Shown here in pieces: positions 1 through 6,491 of a DNA stretch of 7,395 nucleotides. The notes below the pieces were generated by a model that was given only the letters and a program-made list of their open reading frames with translations, did no database searches and was not told where the DNA came from. This DNA comes from Desulfuromonadales bacterium C00003068 (GTDB lineage: Bacteria; Desulfobacterota; Desulfuromonadia; Desulfuromonadales; Desulfuromonadaceae): contig MAXR01000138.1 of the NCBI GenBank assembly GCA_001751155.1, forward strand, positions 1 through 7,395, written 5' to 3'. Made by a program: the position numbers and the translations under genes. Each line of letters opens with the position of its first letter. Position 1 is the stretch's first letter.

Positions 1-3000
1 TTTCGGCAACCACTTCGAGTAATGTCGCCGATACATCGGTGCTAACCACTTGAACGGCGGCAACAACAGGAGCTTTAATTGGTTGGACAATGACTTTTTC
101 TTGAACCATCGCTACAACTGGTGCCGTTGCTGCGCTGGTTATTGTTGGAAGCGCAAGAGACGTTGGTGTCGCGACTCCCATCTGATGGTCCATTAACGAA
201 CGCATGGTTTGTACCGCTGCGGACTGGCCCTCAAGGAACTGATTGTGTAGCTTTGCGGTATCTTCCTGCATCCGTTGCAAAACAAGCATATTATCTTGTA
301 GTGCACGTAATGAATCCGCTGATGCTGTTGGGGTAGCGACGGGTGCTGCCGCAACCTGGGCTACTGGTTTAGGTAGCGTATTAGCATCAACTAAGTTTCG
401 TTTACTCGCTGGTTTGGCAGCGGTTTTCTTGCGGTAGTTCGCACCCGTAAGAGTCACTGTCATGCGTGGAGCAGGGGGTTCAGGTTGACTCAGCTCACGT
501 AGGGCATACTCACTGTCCCAGTTTTGCAGTTGGATGGGATAACCCATTGCTGACAATTGAATTAATAACCGGGCTAAGTCGTTTAAGCCTGAACGTTTGC
601 CATTTGATGAGTCTAAGGCGATGGCTTGCGCCTCTTTACCCTTAAGGATTTTACCAACCATTCCGGTTAACCGTGCGCCAGGGCCGACCTCAACAAAGGT
701 GGTAATTCCTGAAGCATACATCTTCTCAACCTGCTGAACAAATTCAACGGGGCTGGCAATTTGATCGGCGAGCAACGAACGAATTGAATTACTTTCTTCA
801 GGGTAGGGTGCCGCAGTTTTGTTGGCATAAACAGGTGCATCTGCGGGCTTAATTTCAACATCTTTAAGCGCGGTAAGAAATGGTTCAGATGCCGCTGCAA
901 CAAGTTTACTATGAAATGCTGCCGCAACATCTAGGGCAACGCAACGTAGACCACGTTCTTTACACAATTGCGTAGCACGCTCAATTTCACTACGTGAACC
1001 AGAAAGAACACCCTGACTTGGCGTGTTGCGATTGGCAAGAACAAGGTCGAGTTTTTCTTCGGTCAGCAGTTGTTCAATTTTATCCAACGATGATGAAACA
1101 GCGAGCATCGTCCCCTTGTCGCTGCCATCTCCCGCCATCAGTTCACCGCGTAATTGTGATAAACGGAATAGATCTTCACTGCTATAGCAACCCGCCGCAC
1201 AGAGAGCGGTTAATTCACCATAACTGTGACCACCCCATGCATTAGCTGTAATGCCATAGCTTTTGATATAGTTCCACGCCCCAAGACTTACTGCTCCAAT
1301 TGCAGGTTGAGCGACTTGTGTCGCCTGGAGTTTTTTCATTGCTGCAGATTGATCATTGTCAGAATAAACAGAATGGGGATAAATTAATTGATTTAAACCA
1401 TTTTCAATATCGAGAGTATTGTGGGCAGTATTGAGTGTGTTCAGAAATTGGGGGGCATGGCAGGCTAAATCAACCAGCATTTGTGGGTATTGAGCACCCT
1501 GACCAGGGAAAAGAACGGCAAGTTTTCCTCGCTGGGTATTACTGCCATACCAAATACCTGTTGGCGTACTCGCCAACGTTTTATCGCTTGTCACTAACTT
1601 TTGCGCATTGGCTATTGTAGCGTTAAGTTCTTTGACTGACTCTACGACAAAAAGGATTCGTTGTGCGTCTGTAGAATTAAAATCGGCACGACTTTGTGCT
1701 GCAAAACGTTTTAATTTTGCTGCTGAAATATCAGTTGGGATTTGTTGTAATTGCTGTTGTAGTGAGCTTTTATCTGTACCACTTAATGCAATAATCTGTG
1801 GTGCTGTACTCCAGTCACACCTGTTCGATTCGCTCTTATGTTCCTCAAGAACACAATGGAAGTTGCTACCACCAAAACCAAAGGCACTAACAGCCGCACG
1901 ACGAGGGTGGTCTGGATGTGATAACCACGGTCTAATTTTAGTATTAACATAAAAGGGGCTATTGCCAGTGGTGATCACCTCTTGTGGCTGATCAACATTG
2001 ATGGTCGGTGGCAACACTTTACTGTGCAATGCAAGGGCCGTTTTGATTAAACCCGCTGAACCAGCTGACGCTTTAGTGTGACCGATTTGTGATTTAACTG
2101 AACCCAGAGCGCACCAAGGTGTCCCATCGCTCTCACCATATACATCGCGCAGGGCTTTTATTTCCGTCGCATCACCAACTTTAGTGCCAGTACCATGTGC
2201 TTCAACCAAACTGATTGTCTTTGGATCAATGCCCGCCTGCTGATATGCATCACATAATGTTCGTTTTTGACCATCGGCACTAGGCTCGTAAATAGCGCCT
2301 TTTTTGCCATCACTGGCGGTACCAATACCGCGAATCACAGCGTAAATTTGATCATTATCGCGTTCAGCATCTTCTAGGCGCTTGAGAACTACAAGACCAA
2401 GGCCTTCACCGATCAAAGTGCCATCGGAATGGCTATCAAAAGGTCGAATAATATTCGATGGTGATAGGGCTGGGGTTTTGCTGAAACAGGTGTACATGAA
2501 GATGTCATTAAAGGTATCAACACCGCCGGTAATGACCATGTCGCTACGGCCGCATGAAAGTTCCATGGCGGCCATATGTACCGCACTCAAAGAACTGCCA
2601 CATGCAGCATCAATGACACTGTTTGTTCCACCGAGATCAAATTGTTTACTAATTCGACCAGCGACAACATTACCTAACAAGCCGGGGAATGAATTTTCCT
2701 GCCACGGCACGTAGCTATCCGCAATACGCTCAACCACATCTTGAGCAACGTCATCAGGAACACCCGCGCCGGCCAGTGCCGTGCGCCAAGCTGGATGACT
2801 TAATCGAGCGCCAAGGGGGATCACCATCTCGAGTGCGCCTGTTACGCCGAGCAGTACGCTCACTCTGTCGCGAGCAAAATCACCGGCAGGGTCGTAGCCA
2901 GCATCTTTTAGAGCTTCACGAGCGGCAACCAAACCTAACAGTTGTGAGGTGTCAATAGCCTCAAGAATATTGGGCTGGATACTGAATTCGAGCGGATTAA

Positions 3001-3280
3001 ACTCAATGGGATCAAGAAATCCACCACGCTTACCGTAGGTATGATCAGGCCGTTTTGGATCGGGATCATAATGATCTGCAACGCGCCAATGCGATTCAGG
3101 AATATCGCTAATGCTATCGACGCCACCTTTAATATTGGCCCAAAAGGAATCTTTATTTTCAGCTTGAGGGAAAAGACAGCCAATGCCAACGATAGCAATC
3201 GGTGTTGCGAGTGCTGTCGCAGTGTTATTATTGGTTACGCTCTCTTTAGATGTGTTGTTCTGTGCACCCGAATTAGTCAC
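1..3280 (-). CDS. pfaA: PfaA/Pfa2-type polyunsaturated fatty acid (secondary lipid) synthase, KS-AT part, 3' end cut by window edge
   Basis: Iterative type I synthase that condenses malonyl units on ACP; 1,093 residues are visible and the reading frame stays open to the edge. The ketosynthase spans about residues 27-478, with nucleophile Cys227 in DAACGSSL, His362 in VEAHGTGT, His401 in KSQIGHTK, and FGFGGSNFH near 467. The acyltransferase spans about 588-900, with FPGQGAQY (Gln594), Ser686 in GHSYGEL and His790 in AAFHS; the Phe-His pair fits malonyl specificity. A GANY segment near 945 and a Gln-rich coiled-coil-like stretch (about 989-1032) lie in an Ala/Pro-rich linker. The last residues, LLEVVAE, are the usual lead-in to the first ACP of PfaA. 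Tandem ACPs and KR/DH-type domains are therefore expected beyond the edge (inference). The start is GTG at 3280, set by AAGGAG seven bases upstream; it overlaps the end of pfaD. KS details (GVTGALE, PLGARL) resemble my recollection of myxobacterial/deltaproteobacterial Pfa2 more than marine PfaA. The family call is secure; the lipid product is unknown. Confidence 0.93.
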   Translation of the reverse strand, partial: MTNSGAQNNTSKESVTNNNTATALATPIAIVGIGCLFPQAENKDSFWANIKGGVDSISDIPESHWRVADHYDPDPKRPDHTYGKRGGFLDPIEFNPLEFSIQPNILEAIDTSQLLGLVAAREALKDAGYDPAGDFARDRVSVLLGVTGALEMVIPLGARLSHPAWRTALAGAGVPDDVAQDVVERIADSYVPWQENSFPGLLGNVVAGRISKQFDLGGTNSVIDAACGSSLSAVHMAAMELSCGRSDMVITGGVDTFNDIFMYTCFSKTPALSPSNIIRPFDSHSDGTLIGEGLGLVVLKRLEDAERDNDQIYAVIRGIGTASDGKKGAIYEPSADGQKRTLCDAYQQAGIDPKTISLVEAHGTGTKVGDATEIKALRDVYGESDGTPWCALGSVKSQIGHTKASAGSAGLIKTALALHSKVLPPTINVDQPQEVITTGNSPFYVNTKIRPWLSHPDHPRRAAVSAFGFGGSNFHCVLEEHKSESNRCDWSTAPQIIALSGTDKSSLQQQLQQIPTDISAAKLKRFAAQSRADFNSTDAQRILFVVESVKELNATIANAQKLVTSDKTLASTPTGIWYGSNTQRGKLAVLFPGQGAQYPQMLVDLACHAPQFLNTLNTAHNTLDIENGLNQLIYPHSVYSDNDQSAAMKKLQATQVAQPAIGAVSLGAWNYIKSYGITANAWGGHSYGELTALCAAGCYSSEDLFRLSQLRGELMAGDGSDKGTMLAVSSSLDKIEQLLTEEKLDLVLANRNTPSQGVLSGSRSEIERATQLCKERGLRCVALDVAAAFHSKLVAAASEPFLTALKDVEIKPADAPVYANKTAAPYPEESNSIRSLLADQIASPVEFVQQVEKMYASGITTFVEVGPGARLTGMVGKILKGKEAQAIALDSSNGKRSGLNDLARLLIQLSAMGYPIQLQNWDSEYALRELSQPEPPAPRMTVTLTGANYRKKTAAKPASKRNLVDANTLPKPVAQVAAAPVATPTASADSLRALQDNMLVLQRMQEDTAKLHNQFLEGQSAAVQTMRSLMDHQMGVATPTSLALPTITSAATAPVVAMVQEKVIVQPIKAPVVAAVQVVSTDVSATLLEVVAE

Positions 3281-4958
3281 GCAGGTACTCCTTGATATAG
3301 TCAATAGTTAAAGGGGCAAAAGATAATTCACTTGAATCAAAAGTTGTACCGTAACGGCGCAACTCATTGGCGCGAGTAAGCACTGCGGCACCAAAAAGGA
3401 TATTCAAATTGACACACACCACTTGGCGCTGATCCGTTTGCTGTAGGAAGGTATCATGGGTCCATTCATTAAAGGCACCCATCGCTGGGCCACACCATAC
3501 TTGAAAGTCCATTTTACGCCCAGTGTCACCCGCATTCGCCCAATGAGTCGCCTGACCTAAGTATGATCTAAAAACCAAAGCCATGAGATGCTTCGGATCG
3601 CGTTCCGCTCGTTCAACTTGGCGCGGGTCACGCTTTAGGAAAAATTCACGGGTTGCTGTCCAAATATCGGCAAGTGGGGCACGGAAAAAAGTTTTTTCGA
3701 GTTTTTCTTTTTCATCCGCTGGAATTTCATCAAGACTGTTATAGCTGCGGAAAATATCATACAGCTTGCTAGCTCTCATAGAGAACATTGTTCCACGTTT
3801 GAGCACTTGAACATTAACGCCCATCTCAAACATATCCGCAGCAGGGGCCATCGCCACATCTGCTTGTCGAGTTTCTGCGAGCATCGCTCGTACCATGTCA
3901 GAAGTACCCGACTCAATACACGCTTGATTGACTGTTCCCGTCACCAAGTAAGCAGCCCCCATTGCAATAGCTGCCGCAGCGGAGTGTGGCGTAGCAATTC
4001 CACCAGCTAAGCCAATACGGGGTGGTGTTGTATATTGATATTGAAGTTGTAACCGATCACGTAAAGAACAGATCGTTGGAAACAGTGAAAGAGTTGGGCG
4101 GTTGTCGGTATGCCCACCAGAATCCGCTTCCGCCGTGACATCTTCTGCCATAGGAATGTGACGGGCTAACTCGGCTTGTTGTTCTGTGATGATCTGTTGA
4201 TCAAGGAGCTTTTTAAGCATTTTTTCTGGTGGTGGTGATAAAAAATGCTTTGCAACCTCTTCTCGGGAGATCTTGGCAATGATCCGATTCGGGGTAATAA
4301 TTTCACCGGTATCATTTTTATGAATACCATGAAGACGATATCGGACGACATCAATACTCAATGTTAAAAACGCAGAAGCCTCAATGAGGTGGACATTGTT
4401 TTTGATGTAAAGATCAACCAGTGATCGCTCAAGGTTCGTTTCATTTGGACTATGGATTAAATTGACACCATAAGGGCCGTCAGGCAATGCTTCTTGTATT
4501 CGGACGATTGTCTCTTCAACGGTGTCTAACGTTAAGCCAGCAGCACCAAAGAAACCGAGCATACCAGCTCGTCCCATCGCTATAACAATCTCAGCCGAGG
4601 AGATCCCTTTGGCCATCGACCCTGCGACCATGGGGTAACGTAGTCCGTGCGTAGCCATGAATGCAGCATCACCACACCGACTTAGCTTAAGGGCCGGTAC
4701 ATAGCCAATCAGTGATTGCTGGCTTGTGTCAATATCTGAACCGATCTGAATCGTGCCAGTTGTATGATAATTTAAAGTGTCGTCTTGTTGAGTGACATAA
4801 ACAGGAGAGTGGATCTGCGAAAGTGCCTGTTGAATTGTCAATGAAGTAGGTGGAGAGCTGTCCTGTGAACAGGGGAGCCAAGAACCAATTCTACACGCGG
4901 TATTATGAGGCAAGTTTTGAACCATAATTATCGATGCCATTCCATTGAAATTAATCAT
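3273..4958 (-). CDS. pfaD: PfaD-type trans-acting enoyl reductase (FMN-dependent, nitronate monooxygenase-like fold)
   Basis: A 561-residue protein of the PfaD family, the stand-alone enoyl reductase that saturates selected double bonds on intermediates carried by a Pfa synthase. Motifs typical of the family's TIM-barrel flavin domain are seen: GSMAKG at 113-118, EADSGGHTDNRP at 277-288 (probable flavin and active-site region), and GLAGGIATPHSAAAA with GAAYLVTG at 316-341. The C-terminal third (about 380-561) is the PfaD-specific extension, including LVFRSYLGQA near 461. Length fits known PfaD proteins (roughly 530-570). The gene is first in the operon and overlaps the synthase start by eight bases. 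The ER-first order matches myxobacterial pfa1 rather than the pfaA-B-C-D order of Shewanella-type clusters. The start is uncertain: ATG at 4958 has no good Shine-Dalgarno, and Met7 (4940) or Met12 (4925) are alternatives. Function is confident by family; the acyl substrate is unknown. Confidence 0.93.
   Translation of the reverse strand: MINFNGMASIIMVQNLPHNTACRIGSWLPCSQDSSPPTSLTIQQALSQIHSPVYVTQQDDTLNYHTTGTIQIGSDIDTSQQSLIGYVPALKLSRCGDAAFMATHGLRYPMVAGSMAKGISSAEIVIAMGRAGMLGFFGAAGLTLDTVEETIVRIQEALPDGPYGVNLIHSPNETNLERSLVDLYIKNNVHLIEASAFLTLSIDVVRYRLHGIHKNDTGEIITPNRIIAKISREEVAKHFLSPPPEKMLKKLLDQQIITEQQAELARHIPMAEDVTAEADSGGHTDNRPTLSLFPTICSLRDRLQLQYQYTTPPRIGLAGGIATPHSAAAAIAMGAAYLVTGTVNQACIESGTSDMVRAMLAETRQADVAMAPAADMFEMGVNVQVLKRGTMFSMRASKLYDIFRSYNSLDEIPADEKEKLEKTFFRAPLADIWTATREFFLKRDPRQVERAERDPKHLMALVFRSYLGQATHWANAGDTGRKMDFQVWCGPAMGAFNEWTHDTFLQQTDQRQVVCVNLNILFGAAVLTRANELRRYGTTFDSSELSFAPLTIDYIKEYLRD
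3288..3293 (-). promoter_or_regulatory. Strong ribosome binding site that sets the pfaA GTG start
   Basis: On the minus strand AAGGAG is followed by seven bases and then GTG at 3280. It lies within the last codons of pfaD. No ATG occurs in the synthase frame between this GTG and the conserved KS start (PIAIVGIG), so this site decides the start. Position and strength support translational coupling to pfaD. Confidence 0.85.
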
Positions 4959-4970
4959 TAATAGATGAAC

Positions 4971-4986
4971 TGTTCCCGATTGAACA
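4971..4986. promoter_or_regulatory. Inverted repeat TGTTC-N6-GAACA near the predicted pfaD transcription start
   Basis: Perfect 5-base arms (4971-4975 and 4982-4986) are separated by six bases. They lie a few bases downstream of the transcription start predicted from the pfaD -10 box, where a repressor could bind. A further GAAC at 4967-4970 makes GAAC-T-GTTC with the left arm. The arms are short, so chance is possible, and no regulator is assigned. Confidence 0.3.
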
Positions 4987-4995
4987 CAAACGACA

Positions 4996-5024
4996 ATTAT
5001 GCCACTTTCCGACCTTTAAGGCAA
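4996..5024 (-). promoter_or_regulatory. Probable sigma-70 promoter of the pfaD-pfaA operon
   Basis: Read on the minus strand: -35 TTGCCT (5024-5019, 4/6 matches), a 17-base spacer, and -10 CATAAT (5001-4996, 5/6 matches) preceded by TGG, an extended -10 element. The predicted start near 4989 leaves a leader of about 30 bases before the ATG at 4958. The -35 box overlaps the last two bases of the T-tract of the upstream terminator, so the operon is insulated from rubrerythrin transcription and starts immediately after it. Confidence 0.55.
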
Positions 5025-5059
5025 AAAAAAACGCTGCCCAAACTGGGCAGCGTTTTTTT
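5023..5059 (-). terminator. Rho-independent terminator of the rubrerythrin gene, near-symmetric
   Basis: A perfect 10-base-pair stem, ACGCTGCCCA (5031-5040) with TGGGCAGCGT (5044-5053), closes a three-base loop and is flanked by an A-run (5023-5030) and a T-run (5053-5059). On the minus strand the hairpin is followed by a long U-tract about 35 bases after the rubrerythrin stop codon. The near-symmetry means it could also stop plus-strand transcription, although no plus-strand gene ends here. Confidence 0.93.
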
Positions 5060-5091
5060 CACTAACGATCTCTTTTTATCGAGAGTGCTAT

Positions 5092-5640
5092 TTAAGCAAA
5101 GAATCGCTTTAGCAAGCCTTGGAAAGCCTGACCGTGACGCGCTTCATCTTTACACATTTCATGAACAGTGTCATGAATTGCATCAAGGTTAAGCTCTTTA
5201 GCGCGTGTAGCAATCTTCTTTTTACCTGCACAAGCACCATTTTCAGCTTGAACACGAAGTTCGAGATTTGTTTTAGTATCAGCACCAACAACATCACCAA
5301 GAAGTTCAGCGAACTTACATGCATGCTCTGCTTCTTCCCAAGCGATCCGCTTATAAGCTTCTGCAATTTCAGGGTAACCTTCACGGTCAGCTTGACGGCT
5401 CATCGCTAGGTACATGCCAACTTCAGTACACTCGCCAGTGAAGTTAGCGCGTAAACCTTCAACGATTTCTGCGTCAACGTCCTTAGCAACACCAATGCGG
5501 TGCTCATCAGCCCAAACAAGCTCAGCAGAGTCGTCTTGCAGCTCAAACTTATCTGGCCCTACGCCACATTGTGGGCAGCTATCTGGAGCAGTATCGCCTT
5601 CATGTACATAACCACAAACAGTGCAAATCCATTTTTTCAT
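5092..5640 (-). CDS. rbr: Reverse rubrerythrin (rubredoxin domain first; NADH-peroxidase-type peroxide scavenger)
   Basis: A 182-residue cytoplasmic di-iron protein that reduces hydrogen peroxide (and, in clostridial relatives, oxygen) with electrons passed through rubredoxin-type iron. The N-terminal rubredoxin domain has Cys6/Cys9 in CTVCG and Cys22/Cys25 in CPQCG. The ferritin-like domain (about 48-180) carries the metal ligands: Glu70 in TGECTE, Glu103 and His106 in EEAEH, probably Glu133 in AENGA, and Glu166 and His169 in DEARH. This domain order is the reverse of classical rubrerythrin and defines the revRbr group common in clostridia and anaerobic deltaproteobacteria. The start is well supported: AGGAG lies nine bases before the ATG, and the rubredoxin domain begins at Met1. 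The gene is monocistronic by layout, with its own consensus promoter upstream and a strong terminator downstream. It implies an anaerobic or microaerophilic host. Confidence 0.95.
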   Translation of the reverse strand: MKKWICTVCGYVHEGDTAPDSCPQCGVGPDKFELQDDSAELVWADEHRIGVAKDVDAEIVEGLRANFTGECTEVGMYLAMSRQADREGYPEIAEAYKRIAWEEAEHACKFAELLGDVVGADTKTNLELRVQAENGACAGKKKIATRAKELNLDAIHDTVHEMCKDEARHGQAFQGLLKRFFA

Positions 5641-5667
5641 TTTAGTTTTCTCCTGAAGGAATATGAT

Positions 5668-5680
5668 AATTAACTTAATT
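5668..5680. promoter_or_regulatory. AT-rich palindrome at the rubrerythrin transcription start (possible operator)
   Basis: AATTAA-C-TTAATT is a perfect 13-base inverted repeat immediately downstream of the -10 box and spanning the predicted transcription start (about 5675). This is a typical repressor position for a peroxide-defence gene. It does not match a full Fur or PerR box, and AT-rich palindromes arise easily by chance. Confidence 0.35.
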
Positions 5681-5681
5681 G

Positions 5682-5710
5682 GTTATATATAGCGGGTCGG
5701 TTTTTGTCAA
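5682..5710 (-). promoter_or_regulatory. Consensus sigma-70 promoter of the rubrerythrin gene
   Basis: On the minus strand: -35 TTGACA (5710-5705, 6/6 matches), a 17-base spacer, and -10 TATAAC (5687-5682, 5/6 matches). The predicted start near 5675 gives a leader of about 35 bases containing the AGGAG ribosome site at 5654-5650. It is the strongest promoter match in the window, consistent with abundant expression unless a repressor acts. Confidence 0.8.
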
Positions 5711-5748
5711 CAAAAAATTAAAAAATGAACCAATGACAAAGCTGTCCT

Positions 5749-6171
5749 CTAATGAAGCGTGTGAACATTTTCTGTCGTTGATTGTTGATTAAAGACCTGA
5801 GCAAAATTTATCTGTGGGATATGAAGCGGGGGGAATCCTGCGCGGCGGGTGATATCTGCAATCACTTCACGTAGGTAGGGAAACATCACCATTGAACAGT
5901 GACTATTGCAAAGGTTGTCAAGCTCATCTTCACTAAATGTTTGACCGAGCTCAAAAAGACCAGCACCTTCAAGGTCAATGGAAAAGGGTGCGGTTTTGTC
6001 ATTGAAAATGATGGTAAGAAATACTTTGAGACGTTGACCACCAAGTTCGTGGCGAATTTTAAATTCTGTACGAATTTTAGCTTGGCCCTGATTGTTGAAC
6101 TGACCGTTAAGGGAGAAGTTTAACTTTGATATGCGGAAATCGACAAATGTTAATTCAGTTAATGGGTTCAT
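5749..6171 (-). CDS. secB: SecB-family protein-export chaperone
   Basis: A 140-residue protein of the SecB family (E. coli SecB is 155 residues). SecB tetramers hold unfolded preproteins in the cytoplasm and hand them to SecA. The most diagnostic part is 96-127, MFPYLREVIADITRR followed by GFPPLHIPQINFAQVF, matching the conserved SecB core (FPYAREV, then FPPL and a PVNF-like segment). The N-terminal half shows the expected beta-strand pattern, including KIRTEFKIRHE and the acidic IDLEGAGLFEL region. An in-frame TAA directly before the ATG at 6171 rules out an upstream start; no clear Shine-Dalgarno is seen, so expression may depend on the gene 57 bases upstream. No convincing terminator separates it from the rubrerythrin promoter. 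It could be the general SecB or a dedicated paralogue (SecB-like proteins also serve toxin-antitoxin systems, but no toxin or antitoxin is visible here). Confidence 0.82.
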   Translation of the reverse strand: MNPLTELTFVDFRISKLNFSLNGQFNNQGQAKIRTEFKIRHELGGQRLKVFLTIIFNDKTAPFSIDLEGAGLFELGQTFSEDELDNLCNSHCSMVMFPYLREVIADITRRAGFPPLHIPQINFAQVFNQQSTTENVHTLH

Positions 6172-6227
6172 TTATTAAAAATAGCACTGCGAAACAAACT
6201 GTGCAAGGAGATCATTTTCAATATCGA

Positions 6228-6491
6228 TTAAAGGGTGACTGAATCGTTCTCTTCATTTTTAAAATAAATCGCAGGAACAAGGCTGTTGGCTTCTTGCGCT
6301 AATGCTGAAGACTTGTTTTTACCGAAGAAATTAGCTGCGGCAAAAGACAGGCTGGTAACCGTTATCAAAATCAACACAATGGCCACGATATGTTCAGCTA
6401 AATGCTTAAAGCGGTTTTTCGTGTAGGGTTGGCACAATACGGATGTCGATTTGTGAGGATTAAACGATGAGTTATCGTGACGCTTTTTCAT
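6228..6491 (-). CDS. Small single-span membrane protein, function unknown
   Basis: I do not recognise this 87-residue protein. It has a basic N-terminus (KKRH at 2-5, KNRFKH at 25-30), one hydrophobic segment at about 31-56 rich in Ile, Leu, Val and Ala, and an acidic tail (NEENDSVTL). The charge pattern predicts a cytoplasmic N-terminus and a periplasmic C-terminus of about 30 residues. SFAAA near 49-53 could act as a signal-peptidase site, but the 30-residue N-region is long for a cleaved signal, so an anchor is more likely. AGGAG lies 11 bases before the ATG, which is slightly long. It shares strand with the SecB-like gene 57 bases downstream and may be co-transcribed with it. A real gene is favoured by the coherent membrane topology, the ribosome site and the lack of any competing ORF. 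Confidence 0.6.
   Translation of the reverse strand: MKKRHDNSSFNPHKSTSVLCQPYTKNRFKHLAEHIVAIVLILITVTSLSFAAANFFGKNKSSALAQEANSLVPAIYFKNEENDSVTL

Noticed and set aside
1..3280. Possible frameshifted or broken synthase, because several short ORFs on both strands cover the region
   Set aside because: One minus-strand frame reads without interruption from GTG 3280 to the edge and carries all KS and AT catalytic motifs in register. The short ORFs are shadows in other frames.
4967..4986. LexA-type SOS box (GAAC-N4-GTTC)
   Set aside because: The GAAC/GTTC elements are spaced by one or six bases in the wrong arrangement, so they do not form the Gram-positive-type LexA site.
5109..5409. Alternative ORFs of about 90 residues on both strands overlapping the rubrerythrin gene
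   Set aside because: They overlap a gene with all metal ligands intact, show no family features and have low-complexity composition typical of shadow frames.
5661..5690. Fur or PerR box upstream of rubrerythrin
   Set aside because: GATAAT is present but the full 19-base Fur pattern or 15-base PerR dyad is not; only the AATTAA-C-TTAATT palindrome is real.
5899..6123. Plus-strand 74-residue ORF inside the SecB-like gene
   Set aside because: It is antisense to a conserved SecB core and has no ribosome site or recognisable features.
5749..6491. SecB-linked toxin-antitoxin module
   Set aside because: The small upstream protein is a membrane-spanning protein without antitoxin or toxin features, and no second cytoplasmic small gene is present.
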